DNA of 64,000 bases, taken from NCBI GenBank assembly GCA_963698885.1, contig CAVOSJ010000006.1:124001-188000 (forward strand), given 5' to 3'. This DNA comes from JBARKJ01 sp963698885. GTDB taxonomy: Bacteria; Nitrospirota; JACRHJ01. The notes beneath the pieces were generated by a model. It worked only from the letters and a program-made list of their open reading frames with translations, did not search any database and was not told the origin of the DNA. The position numbers and the translations under genes were made by a program. This document shows positions 46,912 to 55,021 of the stretch, one piece after another (position 1 is the stretch's first letter; every line of letters starts with the position of its first letter).

Positions 46912-48140
46912 TAAATTTTGCTCCCGCGCCAGTTACATCCTTCGCCGAGCAGCGCCCGGATGCGGAGCCTGAGCGCGCTTATCTTGATAAACCCTTCCGC
47001 GTCGCTCTGGTCGTAAACCGCCTCTTCTCCAAACGTGGCGAATTCCGGGTGATAGAGCGAACAGGGGGACTTCCTGCCCACGGCGTCGCAGTTACCCTTA
47101 TACAGCTTAACCCGCGCCGTGCCCGTTACGTTTTTCTGGGTATCGTCTATCAGCTTCTGCATAAGCTCGCGCTCCGGCGCGTACCAGAACCCGTAATAGA
47201 CCAGCTCGGCGTACTTCGGCACGAGCGAGTCCCTTAAGTGCATGACCTCCCTGTCCAGCGTGATGGACTCCACCGCCCGGTGCGCCGCATGTAAAAGCGT
47301 CCCGCCCGGCGTCTCGTACACCCCGCGCGACTTCATCCCCACGAAGCGGTTCTCCACCAGGTCCACCCGTCCGACCCCGTTCTCTCCGGCCAGCCTGTTC
47401 GCCTCCGCCAGGAGATTGCCCGGGCTCATCCGCACGCCGTTAATGGCCACCGGGTCGCCCCTTTCATATTCCACTTCCACGTACGCGGGCTTGTCCGGGG
47501 CTTCCTCGGCCGGCACGGCCATGGTGTACATATCCCTTGTGGACTCCATCCACGGGTCTTCAAGTATGCCTCCCTCGTAGCTTATGTGCAGGAGGTTCCT
47601 GTCCGTGGAGAACGGCTTGGATTTTGTCGCAGTTACAGGTATCCCGTGGCCCTCGGCATAGTCGATCAAGTCTTCGCGGGATTTGAAAGCCCACTCGCGC
47701 CAGGGCGCGATCACCTTCACCTCGGGTTTAAGCGCGTAGTACGTCAGCTCGAACCGGACCTGGTCGTTGCCCTTGCCGGTCGCGCCGTGAGAGACGGCGT
47801 CCGCGCCTTCCGCCTCGGCAATCTCTATCTGGCGCTTGGCGATAAGAGGGCGGGCTATCGAGGTGCCGAGGAGGTATCTGCACTCGTACAGCGCGTTCGC
47901 GCGGAGCATCGGGAAGACGAAATCCGATACGAACTCCTCCTTCAGGTCGTCGATATAAATCTTCGACGCGCCCGTTTTAAGCGCCTTTTCGTTCAGCGGA
48001 GCGAGCTCTTCCCCCTGCCCCAAATCCGCCGCGAACGCAATCACTTCGCACTGGTAATTCTCGATGAGCCATTTTATGATGACCGAGGTATCAAGCCCGC
48101 CTGAATATGCGAGGACTACTTTATTTACTTTTTTATCCAC
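46911..48140 (-). CDS. argG: Argininosuccinate synthase
   Basis: 409 residues. The N-type ATP pyrophosphatase P-loop is LAYSGGLDTSVIIKWL (SGGxDS/T). GATGKGNDQVRFELTYYALK and the C-terminal SLYHPEFATFGEE agree with ArgG. It condenses citrulline and aspartate. Preceded by a family A repeat that separates it from the exported-protein gene. RBS AAGGAGATTTAG. Confidence 0.97.
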   Translation of the reverse strand: MDKKVNKVVLAYSGGLDTSVIIKWLIENYQCEVIAFAADLGQGEELAPLNEKALKTGASKIYIDDLKEEFVSDFVFPMLRANALYECRYLLGTSIARPLIAKRQIEIAEAEGADAVSHGATGKGNDQVRFELTYYALKPEVKVIAPWREWAFKSREDLIDYAEGHGIPVTATKSKPFSTDRNLLHISYEGGILEDPWMESTRDMYTMAVPAEEAPDKPAYVEVEYERGDPVAINGVRMSPGNLLAEANRLAGENGVGRVDLVENRFVGMKSRGVYETPGGTLLHAAHRAVESITLDREVMHLRDSLVPKYAELVYYGFWYAPERELMQKLIDDTQKNVTGTARVKLYKGNCDAVGRKSPCSLYHPEFATFGEEAVYDQSDAEGFIKISALRLRIRALLGEGCNWRGSKI

Positions 48141-48157
48141 TAAATCTCCTTAAGACC

Positions 48158-48255
48158 GTACTTTTCTTTCACGTGAAAGAAAAGTACCAAAAGAAAGCGG
48201 GACTTTAAGCCCAGCTTTTCTTTGGTTACTTTCTTTTCACGAAAAGAAAGTAACG
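48158..48255. repeat. Multi-hairpin intergenic repeat, family A, copy 4
   Basis: Hairpin 1 is GTACTTTTCTTTC/GAAAGAAAAGTAC (48158-48187). The middle arms CCAAAAGAAAGC and GCTTTTCTTTGG pair, with GGG...CCC inside. Hairpin 2 is GTTACTTTCTTTTC/GAAAAGAAAGTAAC (48225-48254). It abuts the stop of the upstream exported-protein gene. Confidence 0.8.
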
Positions 48256-48257
48256 GT

Positions 48258-49019
48258 TTATCTTACCCATCCTGGCGGCGCGCCTGCTTTCCTGGCCTCT
48301 TCCGGGATGACCTGATTTATCATATTGTCCGCCGCGTCCATTTCCCTCTGGGCGTCGTCCATCCGGACTCTTGCGGAGCCCCGCAGGTCCTGGTACTGCG
48401 TCACCGAGTAATTGGAAACCGAAGGGTTCGCCCCGGTTGCAGCCGTCCCCCCGCCTACGCCCAGGAGCAGGCCGTTATAGCGGTTCCAGTCGTCGCTCGC
48501 GGCCTTGTAATTCGCCGCCGCATCGTCGTATTTCTTCTTCCACTCCCCAATCCGCCTCGTCCACCAGGACTGGTTGTGGCCGTTGTTATCCGTAGTCTCG
48601 GTGGAAAGCGACGCGGGAGGACGCACTAAATGCTCCTCCCTGCGTTCGGGAGCCCTTTGGGCGTCCGCCCCTTTCGGGGGTGGAGGGAAATTTTTCTGCA
48701 CGGTCGCGTTCTCGTCGGCGGCGACCTCCAGTATTTCCTTTATCTCGTTTTTCTGAAGGAGTATCGCGCCCGCGGGAAGCATTATCCGGACGGAGTCTTT
48801 CACAATTTCATAGTTGTCGGTCTCTATCTTGCCGCCGCTTCTCAGCTTGATTATGTATTTTATTTTTTTCCTTGACGCGGCCGGCTGTTCGGTGGCGGGT
48901 TCGCCCTTCCCCTTGCCCAGGAGTTTGTCAACGAAACCCGCGATCTTGCCCTGTTCGGAATAAGCGGCGGCGGGGACCAGGACCGCAATCAACCCTAAAG
49001 CTACGATCAGTTTTTTCAT
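48258..49019 (-). CDS. Exported protein of unknown function inside the arginine cluster
   Basis: 253 residues. A signal peptide (MKKLIVALGLIAVLVPAAAY) is followed by a small beta domain (KYIIKLRSGGKIETDNYEIV, VRIMLPAGAILLQKNEIKEI). A proline-rich linker and a C-terminal helical segment (WWTRRIGEWKKKYDDAAANY) complete the protein. The beta part resembles prokaryotic SH3-like/LSm-type units. It sits between argF and argG on the same strand, 12 bp after argF, so it is co-expressed though not an arginine enzyme. No family recognised. Confidence 0.65.
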   Translation of the reverse strand: MKKLIVALGLIAVLVPAAAYSEQGKIAGFVDKLLGKGKGEPATEQPAASRKKIKYIIKLRSGGKIETDNYEIVKDSVRIMLPAGAILLQKNEIKEILEVAADENATVQKNFPPPPKGADAQRAPERREEHLVRPPASLSTETTDNNGHNQSWWTRRIGEWKKKYDDAAANYKAASDDWNRYNGLLLGVGGGTAATGANPSVSNYSVTQYQDLRGSARVRMDDAQREMDAADNMINQVIPEEARKAGAPPGWVR

Positions 49020-49031
49020 AGAGCGTACCTC

Positions 49032-49958
49032 TTAGCCGGTTATGAGCAGTTCCAGAAGTGCCTTCTGCACATGAAGGCGGTTTTCCGCCTGGTCGAATAC
49101 AGCCGAATTTTTTCCTTCCATCGCCTCGTCGGTTATCTCTTCTCCCCTGTGCGCGGGCAGGCAGTGCAGGACGATGGCGCCGGGCTTTGCCTTTTTAAGC
49201 AGCTCCGCGTTTATCTGAAAGCCCCGGAAATGTTTTTCCCTGGAGGCCTTCTCCGACTCCTGGCCCATTGACGCCCAGACGTCCGTGTAGAGCACGTCCG
49301 CGCCGGATGCCGCAACATTCGGGTCCCGGACAAGCGTAGCCGACGGCCCCCCGGCCTCCCGCCCTTTTTCCTTCGCCCAGGCGAGTATGCCTGAGTCCGG
49401 GTCGTAGCCTTCCGGACATGCAAGCGTTATATCCATGCCCGCCTTGATGCAGCCTTCTATCAGGGAATTTGCCATGTTGTTGCCGTCGCCTATATATGCG
49501 AGTTTTAGCCCCTTAAGCCTTCCCAGTTTCTCTTTTATGGTCAGGAGGTCCGCCAGCACCTGGCAGGGGTGGTGCGTGTCCGTCAGGCCGTTAATGACCG
49601 GCACGGTCGCGTATTTCGCCAACTCAGCTACCGATTCCTGGGAATAGGTCCTTATCATTATAGCGTCCACGTACCGCGAGAGCACCCTGGCCGTGTCCCG
49701 GACCTCCTCGCCCCTTCCAATCTGGGTGTCGGCGGAGGACATGAATATCGCATGGCCGCCAAGCTGGGATATCCCGGCTTCGAACGACACCCGCGTGCGG
49801 GTGGAGGACTTCTCGAATATCATGGCGAGCGTCCTGCCTTTCAGCGTATTGCGCTCCTCGCCCTTCAGCCTGAGCGATTTAAGCAGGGCGCCTCTCTCCA
49901 GGACTTTAAAAAAATCCTCATCCGGAAAAGAGGCCAGGGTCAGAAGGTCCTTAGTCAT
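49032..49958 (-). CDS. argF: Ornithine carbamoyltransferase
   Basis: 308 residues from ATG 49958 (MTKDLLTLASFPDEDFFKVL). Carbamoyl-phosphate loop FEKSSTRTRVSFE, then DTQIGRGE, TDTHHPCQVLADL and the ornithine loop HCLPAHRGEEI are intact. It makes citrulline. The start overlaps the argD stop by 8 bp; the longer frame from 49997 lies within argD and is rejected. Confidence 0.97.
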   Translation of the reverse strand: MTKDLLTLASFPDEDFFKVLERGALLKSLRLKGEERNTLKGRTLAMIFEKSSTRTRVSFEAGISQLGGHAIFMSSADTQIGRGEEVRDTARVLSRYVDAIMIRTYSQESVAELAKYATVPVINGLTDTHHPCQVLADLLTIKEKLGRLKGLKLAYIGDGNNMANSLIEGCIKAGMDITLACPEGYDPDSGILAWAKEKGREAGGPSATLVRDPNVAASGADVLYTDVWASMGQESEKASREKHFRGFQINAELLKKAKPGAIVLHCLPAHRGEEITDEAMEGKNSAVFDQAENRLHVQKALLELLITG

Positions 49959-51157
49959 GGTGCAGCCTGCCTTCGAATATCCTGTCCAGCATCTCAATCA
50001 GGGCGTCTATCTCCTCCTCGGTAACTATGAGGGGCGGCACGAACCGAAGCACGTTACCCATAGTGGCGTTGATGATAAACCCCGCGGAAAGCGCCTGGCG
50101 CACGATGGGCATGGCGTCGAAATCAAGCTCCATGCCTATTAAAAGACCCTTGCCGCGCACTTCTTTTATGAAGTGATATTTTTCTTTAAGCTTCTTCAGC
50201 TCTTTTACGAAATAATCACCCATCCGGGAGCAGGAGCCGATCAGCCAGCCGTCCTCCAGGATAGCGTCCAGAGAGGCAAGCCCCGCCGCGCAGGCGAGCG
50301 GGTTTCCGCCGAAGGTAGAGGCATGGTCGCCCGGCACGAAAGACTCGGCAACCTTCTCCGTCGCCAGGCATGCCCCGATGGCCGTCCCGCCGCCCAGCGC
50401 CTTGGCCAGGGTCATGATGTCCGGCTTGATGCCGAAATGTTCATAGGCGAACAGCTGCCCGGTGCGGCCCATCCCGGTCTGTACCTCGTCCAGGATAAGC
50501 AGGAGACCCTTTTCGCTAAGGAGCGCCCGGAGTTCCTTGAAGTATTCATCCGGCGGGATGTTGACCCCCCCCTCCGCCTGGATGGGCTCCATCATCACGG
50601 CGCAGGTCTTATCGGTTATGGCGTCCTCCACAGCCTTCACGTCTCCGAACGGGACATAAGTAAAGCCCGGCAGAAGCGGGGTGAACGCCTTCTGGAACTT
50701 CTCCTGCCCGGTGGCGGTTATGGTGGCCATGGTCCTGCCGTGGAACGACTTCAGGGCAGTGATGATTTCGTACTTCTGCCCGCTCAGGTTCTCTTTCGCG
50801 TACTTCCGGGCGAGCTTTATCGCCGCCTCGTTCGCCTCCGCGCCGGAGTTGCAGAAAAATACCCTGTCCGCGAACGAGTTCTGGCAAAGCGCCTTGGCAA
50901 GCTTTATCTGCGGCTCCATATGGAAGTAGTTCGACGCATGGATAAGCTTCTGGGCCTGCTTCTGGAGCGCGATCACAATCTTGGGATGGCAATGTCCAAG
51001 GTTATTGACCGCTATCCCCGCCAGGAAATCCAGATACTCCTTGCCGTCAGAGTCCCAGAGCTTCATGACCCCTGCCGCGGACGAACACCACGGGGAACCG
51101 CCCATAGGTGTTCATCAGATATTTAGTTGATTCTTCTATCAGTTTGTCTGTTGACAT
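49951..51157 (-). CDS. argD: Acetylornithine aminotransferase (frameshift near 51072)
   Basis: The N-terminus MSTDKLIEESTKYLMNTYGR, FPVVFVRGRG starts at ATG 51157. Adding one G to a GGGG run near 51072 joins it to GVMKLWDSDGKEYLDFLAGI. Class III PLP fold: FFCNSGAEANEAAIKLARKY, LILDEVQTGMGRTGQLFAYE, Schiff-base Lys in TLAKALGGGTAIGA, and HASTFGGNPLACAA. About 402 aa after correction, standard for ArgD. It leads the argD-argF-(48258 gene)-argG-argH operon. argB, argC and argJ are elsewhere. Confidence 0.93.
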
Positions 51158-51179
51158 AGTAGTTAATTCTTTTTAATTC

Positions 51180-51275
51180 GTTACTTGTCTTTCGGGAGAA
51201 AGAAAAGTAACCGAAAAGAAAGCCGGGTTTTAGTCCAAAAGTTTTTGGCTCCACCTTTTTCTCTAAAAAGGTGGA
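51180..51275. repeat. Multi-hairpin intergenic repeat, family A, copy 5
   Basis: Hairpin 1 is GTTACTTGTCTTTC/GAAAGAAAAGTAAC (51180-51211). The middle part is CCGAAAAGAAAGCCGGG...CCAAAAG. Hairpin 2 is TCCACCTTTTT/AAAAAGGTGGA (51250-51275), where CCACC/GGTGG replaces the GTTACC/GGTAAC of other copies. It lies in the argD leader. Confidence 0.78.
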
Positions 51276-51299
51276 ATAGCCCTTTCGGGGTAAAACTAA

Positions 51300-51328
51300 T
51301 TGATAACACAAGGGGTTATAAAAATCAA
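51300..51328 (-). promoter_or_regulatory. Possible promoter for the arginine operon
   Basis: On the minus strand TTGATT, 17-bp spacer, TATCAA. A family A repeat would be transcribed within the 135-nt leader. Weak -10. Confidence 0.3.
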
Positions 51329-51412
51329 CGGTAAAAGTATGGTCTTCCCGCCCGGCTTTACACAATTCGCACCCCCTGCTACACTTTAATCAACAGCCAA
51401 TCAGTCCAGCTC

Positions 51413-51490
51413 CTGCAGGGCCGGTTTCTTCGCCGCGGTCTTAATTTTAAGGCCATCGCGGCCATGTAACCGCCCCTGCAGTTTTGTTTT
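51413..51490 (+). promoter_or_regulatory. Terminator-like structured leader of the thiamine-binding protein gene
   Basis: CTGCAGGGCCGGTT (51413-51426) pairs with AACCGCCCCTGCAG (51468-51481), 13 of 14 positions. An inner stem GCCGCG/CGCGGC (51432-51437/51457-51462) and a TTAATTTTAA tip complete the hairpin. TTTTGTTTT follows immediately, then the RBS ATGGAGGTG. The arrangement suits an attenuator. It lacks the conserved CUGAGA of TPP riboswitches. Confidence 0.55.
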
Positions 51491-51503
51491 ATGGAGGTGC
51501 GCC

Positions 51504-51806
51504 ATGATAGCTGAATTTTCGGTATGGCCGCTGGTCGGGGCGTCCGTCTCCGAGTACGTGGCGAAGGTGGTCAAGCTGGTGGACGAGTCCGGCCTGCCTT
51601 ACAAGCTGAACGCGATGGGCACGGTAGTGGAGGGCGACTGGGACGAGGTGCTGGGTCTTATAAAGAAGTGCCATCAACTCCTTGCGGGAGAGACGGAGCG
51701 GGTAATCACGAATATAAGCATAGACGACAGGAAGGGTAAAACCCGGAGGATCACCGGAAAAGTCGAATCGATTGAGAGGATTCTCGGCAAGGAGATGAAA
51801 AAATAG
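51504..51806 (+). CDS. MTH1187-family (YkoF-like) thiamine-binding protein
   Basis: 100 residues behind TGGAGGTGCGCC. The ferredoxin-like fold has AEFSVWPLVGASVSEYVAKV, YKLNAMGTVVEGDWDEVLGL and the C-terminal RVITNISIDDRKG. Family members (DUF77) bind thiamine or hydroxymethylpyrimidine-type ligands. The structured leader just upstream suggests regulated expression. It precedes nifS but has its own unit, since a strong promoter follows its stop. Confidence 0.85.
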   Translation: MIAEFSVWPLVGASVSEYVAKVVKLVDESGLPYKLNAMGTVVEGDWDEVLGLIKKCHQLLAGETERVITNISIDDRKGKTRRITGKVESIERILGKEMKK

Positions 51807-51824
51807 ACAATTTTATAGACATAG

Positions 51825-51854
51825 TTGACATTCAGGGTTAAAATTAGGTATATA
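51825..51854 (+). promoter_or_regulatory. Strong promoter for nifS
   Basis: TTGACA (51825-51830), 18-bp spacer, TATATA (51849-51854), 19 bp after the preceding stop codon. The leader to ATG 51910 is about 50 nt. Confidence 0.65.
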
Positions 51855-51909
51855 TAAAGGCTCACGATTTCAGAAGAGCTTTTTGTCCTTATCAAAAAGG
51901 AGCGTCAAG

Positions 51910-53091
51910 ATGGGCAGGATATACCTGGACAATAACGCCACAACCCCGGTGCGCCCGGAGGTGGCCGAGGCGCTTACCAGGATGCTGAAAGGCTGTTACG
52001 GCAACCCCTCCACTCTATACTGCATCGGCCAGGAAGCCCATGTCGAGATGGAGCACGCAAGAGACGTGATGGCGGACATCCTGGGCTGCGGCAGTGAAGA
52101 GGTGATATTCACCAGCGGCGGCACGGAGAGCGACAACCTCGCGGTCTTCGGCGTCGCCCTCGCCCTCAAGAAAAAGGGCAACCACATAATCACCACTAAA
52201 ATCGAACACCATGCGGTGCTGAACCCCTGCAAGGCCCTGGAGAAGGGCGGCTGGTCGGTAACTTATCTCCCGGTGGACGGCTACGGGATGGTGGACCCGG
52301 CCGACGTCGAGCGCGCCATCACCGACAGCACCGTCCTCATCAGCGTAATGCACGCGAATAATGAAGTGGGCACGATCCAGCCCATAGCGGAAATAGGCAA
52401 GATCGCAAAGGCCAGAAAAATCACTTTCCACACCGACGCCGTCCAGAGCTTCGGGAAGTTGTCCGTGAACGTCGACGAGCTCGGCGTGGACCTGCTCTCC
52501 GCTTCATCCCATAAAATTTACGGGCCGAAAGGCGTGGGGCTTCTCTACATCCGGAAGGGCACCAAGATTATGCCCATCATGTACGGCGGGCACCAGGAAC
52601 GCTCGCTCAGGCCCGGTACGGAGAACGTGCCGGGCGTCGTGGGCTTCGGCCGTGCCGCGGAGCTTATGGCCGCTGAAGGCGAGGCCGAGGACGCGCGCCT
52701 CATGAAGATGCGCGACCGGCTCTGGGAGGGGATAAAGGCCAAGGTGCCGCACGTGATGCTGAACGGGCACCCCACTCAAAGGCTGGCGGGGACGCTGAAC
52801 GTGATATTCGAATACGTGGAAGGCGAATCCATAATCTTAAGCCTGGACGAATTCGGCATCTGCGCCGCGTCCGGCTCCGCATGCACCTCGGACGCACTTG
52901 AGCCTTCGCACGTTTTATCGGCCATGGGGGTCCCGGTGGAGAAGACCCACGGGGCGCTTCGGATTTCGTTTGGCCGTGAGAATACGGAAGAGGACGTGGA
53001 CAAAGTCCTGGAGGCGCTCCCGAAGGTGGTGGAGAAACTCCGGAGCTTCAGCCCTATTTACAAGGATTTTTTAAAAACGCAGTCGGCGTAA
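51910..53091 (+). CDS. nifS: Cysteine desulfurase (NifS/IscS class I)
   Basis: 393 residues from ATG 51910 (MGRIYLDNNATTPVRPEVAE), behind AAGGAGCG; an upstream in-frame start at 51883 is less likely. PLP Lys in SASSHKIYGPKGVG, His in IEHHAVLNPCKAL, and mobile catalytic Cys in SGSACTSDALEPSHVL. It withdraws sulfur from cysteine for Fe-S assembly on the adjacent NifU-like scaffold. Annotation as nifS rather than iscS is by similarity of the C-terminal region only. Confidence 0.93.
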   Translation: MGRIYLDNNATTPVRPEVAEALTRMLKGCYGNPSTLYCIGQEAHVEMEHARDVMADILGCGSEEVIFTSGGTESDNLAVFGVALALKKKGNHIITTKIEHHAVLNPCKALEKGGWSVTYLPVDGYGMVDPADVERAITDSTVLISVMHANNEVGTIQPIAEIGKIAKARKITFHTDAVQSFGKLSVNVDELGVDLLSASSHKIYGPKGVGLLYIRKGTKIMPIMYGGHQERSLRPGTENVPGVVGFGRAAELMAAEGEAEDARLMKMRDRLWEGIKAKVPHVMLNGHPTQRLAGTLNVIFEYVEGESIILSLDEFGICAASGSACTSDALEPSHVLSAMGVPVEKTHGALRISFGRENTEEDVDKVLEALPKVVEKLRSFSPIYKDFLKTQSA

Positions 53092-53101
53092 GATGCAAAC
53101 C

Positions 53102-53198
53102 GTTACCTTTTTGTAAAAAGGTAACACCAAAAACTTTTGGGTTTTAACACCCGGCTTTCTTTTGTGTTACTTTTCTTTCACCCGAAAGAAAAGTAACG
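53102..53198. repeat. Multi-hairpin intergenic repeat, family A, copy 6
   Basis: Hairpin 1 is GTTACCTTTTT/AAAAAGGTAAC (53102-53125). The middle stem is CCAAAAACTTTTGGG...CCCGGCTTTCTTTTG. Hairpin 2 is GTTACTTTTCTTTC/GAAAGAAAAGTAAC (53166-53197). It lies between nifS and nifU, within one apparent transcription unit. Confidence 0.82.
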
Positions 53199-53225
53199 GT
53201 TTTTTAACGAAAGGGTATTTAGAAA

Positions 53226-53603
53226 ATGGCATATTCCGAAAAAGTAATGGACCACTTCAGAAACCCCAGAAACGTTGGCGAAATGAAGGACGCCGACGGT
53301 ATAGGGAAGGTCGGCAACCCGGTCTGCGGCGATATAATGGAACTCTATATAAAGGTGGAGGACGATACCATCGTGGACGCCAAGTTCCAGACCCTGGGCT
53401 GCGGCGCGGCGATAGCAACGTCCTCCATGGTGACAGAAATGGTAAAGGGAAAGAAACTGGACGACGCGCTGAAAATCTCCAATTCGATGGTCGCCGAGGC
53501 GTTGGGCGGTCTGCCGTCGCAGAAGATGCACTGCTCCGTGCTCGCGGAGGAGGCGCTCCAGAGCGCGGTATCGGACTATAAAAAGAAAAAAGGCATAGAA
53601 TAA
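53226..53603 (+). CDS. nifU: Fe-S cluster scaffold, NifU N-terminal/IscU type
   Basis: 125 residues. YSEKVMDHFRNPRNVGEMKD opens the family. Three cluster ligands are Cys in GNPVCGD, LGCGAAIATSS and KMHCSVLAEEAL, with Asp next to the first. Only the U-type domain is present, without the C-terminal NFU part of full NifU, so nifU/iscU naming is by partnership with nifS. Followed by a terminator. Confidence 0.93.
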   Translation: MAYSEKVMDHFRNPRNVGEMKDADGIGKVGNPVCGDIMELYIKVEDDTIVDAKFQTLGCGAAIATSSMVTEMVKGKKLDDALKISNSMVAEALGGLPSQKMHCSVLAEEALQSAVSDYKKKKGIE

Positions 53604-53609
53604 ATTCCG

Positions 53610-53636
53610 GGCCGGGGTTTCCCCCGGCCTTTTTTA
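53610..53636 (+). terminator. Rho-independent terminator after nifU
   Basis: GGCCGGGG-TTTC-CCCCGGCC followed by TTTTTT. Confidence 0.92.
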
Positions 53637-53729
53637 TTTTCCTTAAGTCTTGAAAAATATATACCTCTCTGCTAATCTGATAAGAGTTCCGCATAACGCC
53701 GGCCGATATCCTTTATCAAGAAAGAAAAG

Positions 53730-53789
53730 ATGGACCGAACGAAGGAGGCGCTTTTAGTCATAGACATGCTTAAGGCGGAAATATATTGA
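53730..53789 (+). pseudogene. Remnant of a nicotinamidase/isochorismatase-like gene start
   Basis: Nineteen codons read MDRTKEALLVIDMLKAEIY then TGA. KEALLVIDML matches the first strand of nicotinamidase/isochorismatase hydrolases, which carries the catalytic Asp. It lies 6 bp before nicotinate phosphoribosyltransferase, the enzyme that uses nicotinamidase product. This suggests a pncA gene whose body was deleted. Short, so chance resemblance is possible. Confidence 0.4.
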
Positions 53790-53795
53790 GGGCTG

Positions 53796-54959
53796 ATGTT
53801 CCATACCGCTAGTCCTGAGGACGTCAAGGCCGGGAAAGTGACCGACGTCTATTTCGACCGCACGATGCGCATCCTGAAGGCGAAGGGTCTAAGTGCTTCC
53901 GTCCGGATGGAGGTCGTCGCCAAGGCCCTGCCGGACGGTTGGGACTGGGCGGTGCTGGCTGGGGTGGAGGAGGTCGCGGAGCTTTTGTCCGGCCTGCCCG
54001 TGAACGTGCGCTCGATGCCGGAAGGGACGGTATTTTACCCTTACGAGCCGGTGCTGGAGGTGGAGGGCAACTACGGCGGCTTCGGCCATTACGAGACCGC
54101 CATCCTCGGGCTTATCTGCCAGGCCACAGGCATTGCCACGAAGGCGGCCAGGGTAAAGAAGCTTGCCGGTGACAGGCCCGTAATATCTTTCGGCGCGCGC
54201 AGGATGCACCCGATACTGGCCCCGATGATAGAGAGGAACGCATACATCGGCGGCTGCGACGGGGTATCCGTGTTAAAGAGCGCGGAGCTTATCGGGCAGG
54301 ACCCGATGGGCACCATGCCGCATGCGCTGGTACTGATGTTCGGAGACACCGTCAAGGCGATCAAGGCGTACGATGAAGTAATCGAGCAAGCCGCGAGAAG
54401 GACCGCCCTGATAGATACTTTCAACGACGAGAAGTTCGAGGCTATCCGTGTGGCCGAGGCGATGGGCGACAAACTTTTTGCCATGCGGCTCGATACGCCC
54501 GCCTCACGCAGGGGCAATTTCTACCGCATACTGGAAGAAGTCCGGTGGGAACTGGACCTGCGCGGATACAAAGACATTAAGCTGTACGTCAGCGGCGGGA
54601 TAAGCGAGCGTGACATCCGGGAGCTGAACCCGGTCGTGGACGGCTACGGCATCGGCACCTCCATCGCGAACGCGCCGGTGGTGGACTTCTCGATGGATAT
54701 AGTGGAGATAGACGGGAAACCCGTTGCCAAACGGGGGAAGGCGTCCGGCGCGAAGAGCGTGCTCAGATGTCCTGGGTGTTTAACCGATATGGTAATTCCC
54801 TTTTCCGCCAGTCACAGGCACTGCCAGTGCGGCCAGGAGAAGATGGAGATACTTGTTCCATTGATGGAAAACGGGAAGCTGTTAACGGAGCTTCCGAGGC
54901 CGGAAATCATAAGGGAGAAGGTAATGCAGGCTGTAAAAAGGCGGCCGGATATCTTGTAG
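53796..54959 (+). CDS. pncB: Nicotinate phosphoribosyltransferase
   Basis: 387 residues. Phosphoribosyltransferase barrel with DVYFDRTMRILKAKGL, ISFGARRMHPILAPMIERNA, MPHALVLMFGD, IDTFNDEKFEAIRVAEAM and YVSGGISERDIRELNP. A C-terminal zinc-binding insert has CPGCLTD and HCQCGQEK. It makes nicotinate mononucleotide for NAD salvage. The start is chosen at ATG 53796, without a clean SD, so it may rely on coupling to the upstream remnant. Confidence 0.9.
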   Translation: MFHTASPEDVKAGKVTDVYFDRTMRILKAKGLSASVRMEVVAKALPDGWDWAVLAGVEEVAELLSGLPVNVRSMPEGTVFYPYEPVLEVEGNYGGFGHYETAILGLICQATGIATKAARVKKLAGDRPVISFGARRMHPILAPMIERNAYIGGCDGVSVLKSAELIGQDPMGTMPHALVLMFGDTVKAIKAYDEVIEQAARRTALIDTFNDEKFEAIRVAEAMGDKLFAMRLDTPASRRGNFYRILEEVRWELDLRGYKDIKLYVSGGISERDIRELNPVVDGYGIGTSIANAPVVDFSMDIVEIDGKPVAKRGKASGAKSVLRCPGCLTDMVIPFSASHRHCQCGQEKMEILVPLMENGKLLTELPRPEIIREKVMQAVKRRPDIL

Positions 54960-55021
54960 ACTCCCCTCCCTCTTATTTAAGGGGGCGTGAGGAGGGTGTT
55001 ACTAAAAAGGAGGCATTTGAC

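Noticed and set aside
51413..51490. TPP riboswitch before the thiamine-binding protein gene
   Set aside because: The conserved CUGAGA and related TPP elements are not present; only a terminator-like hairpin is seen.
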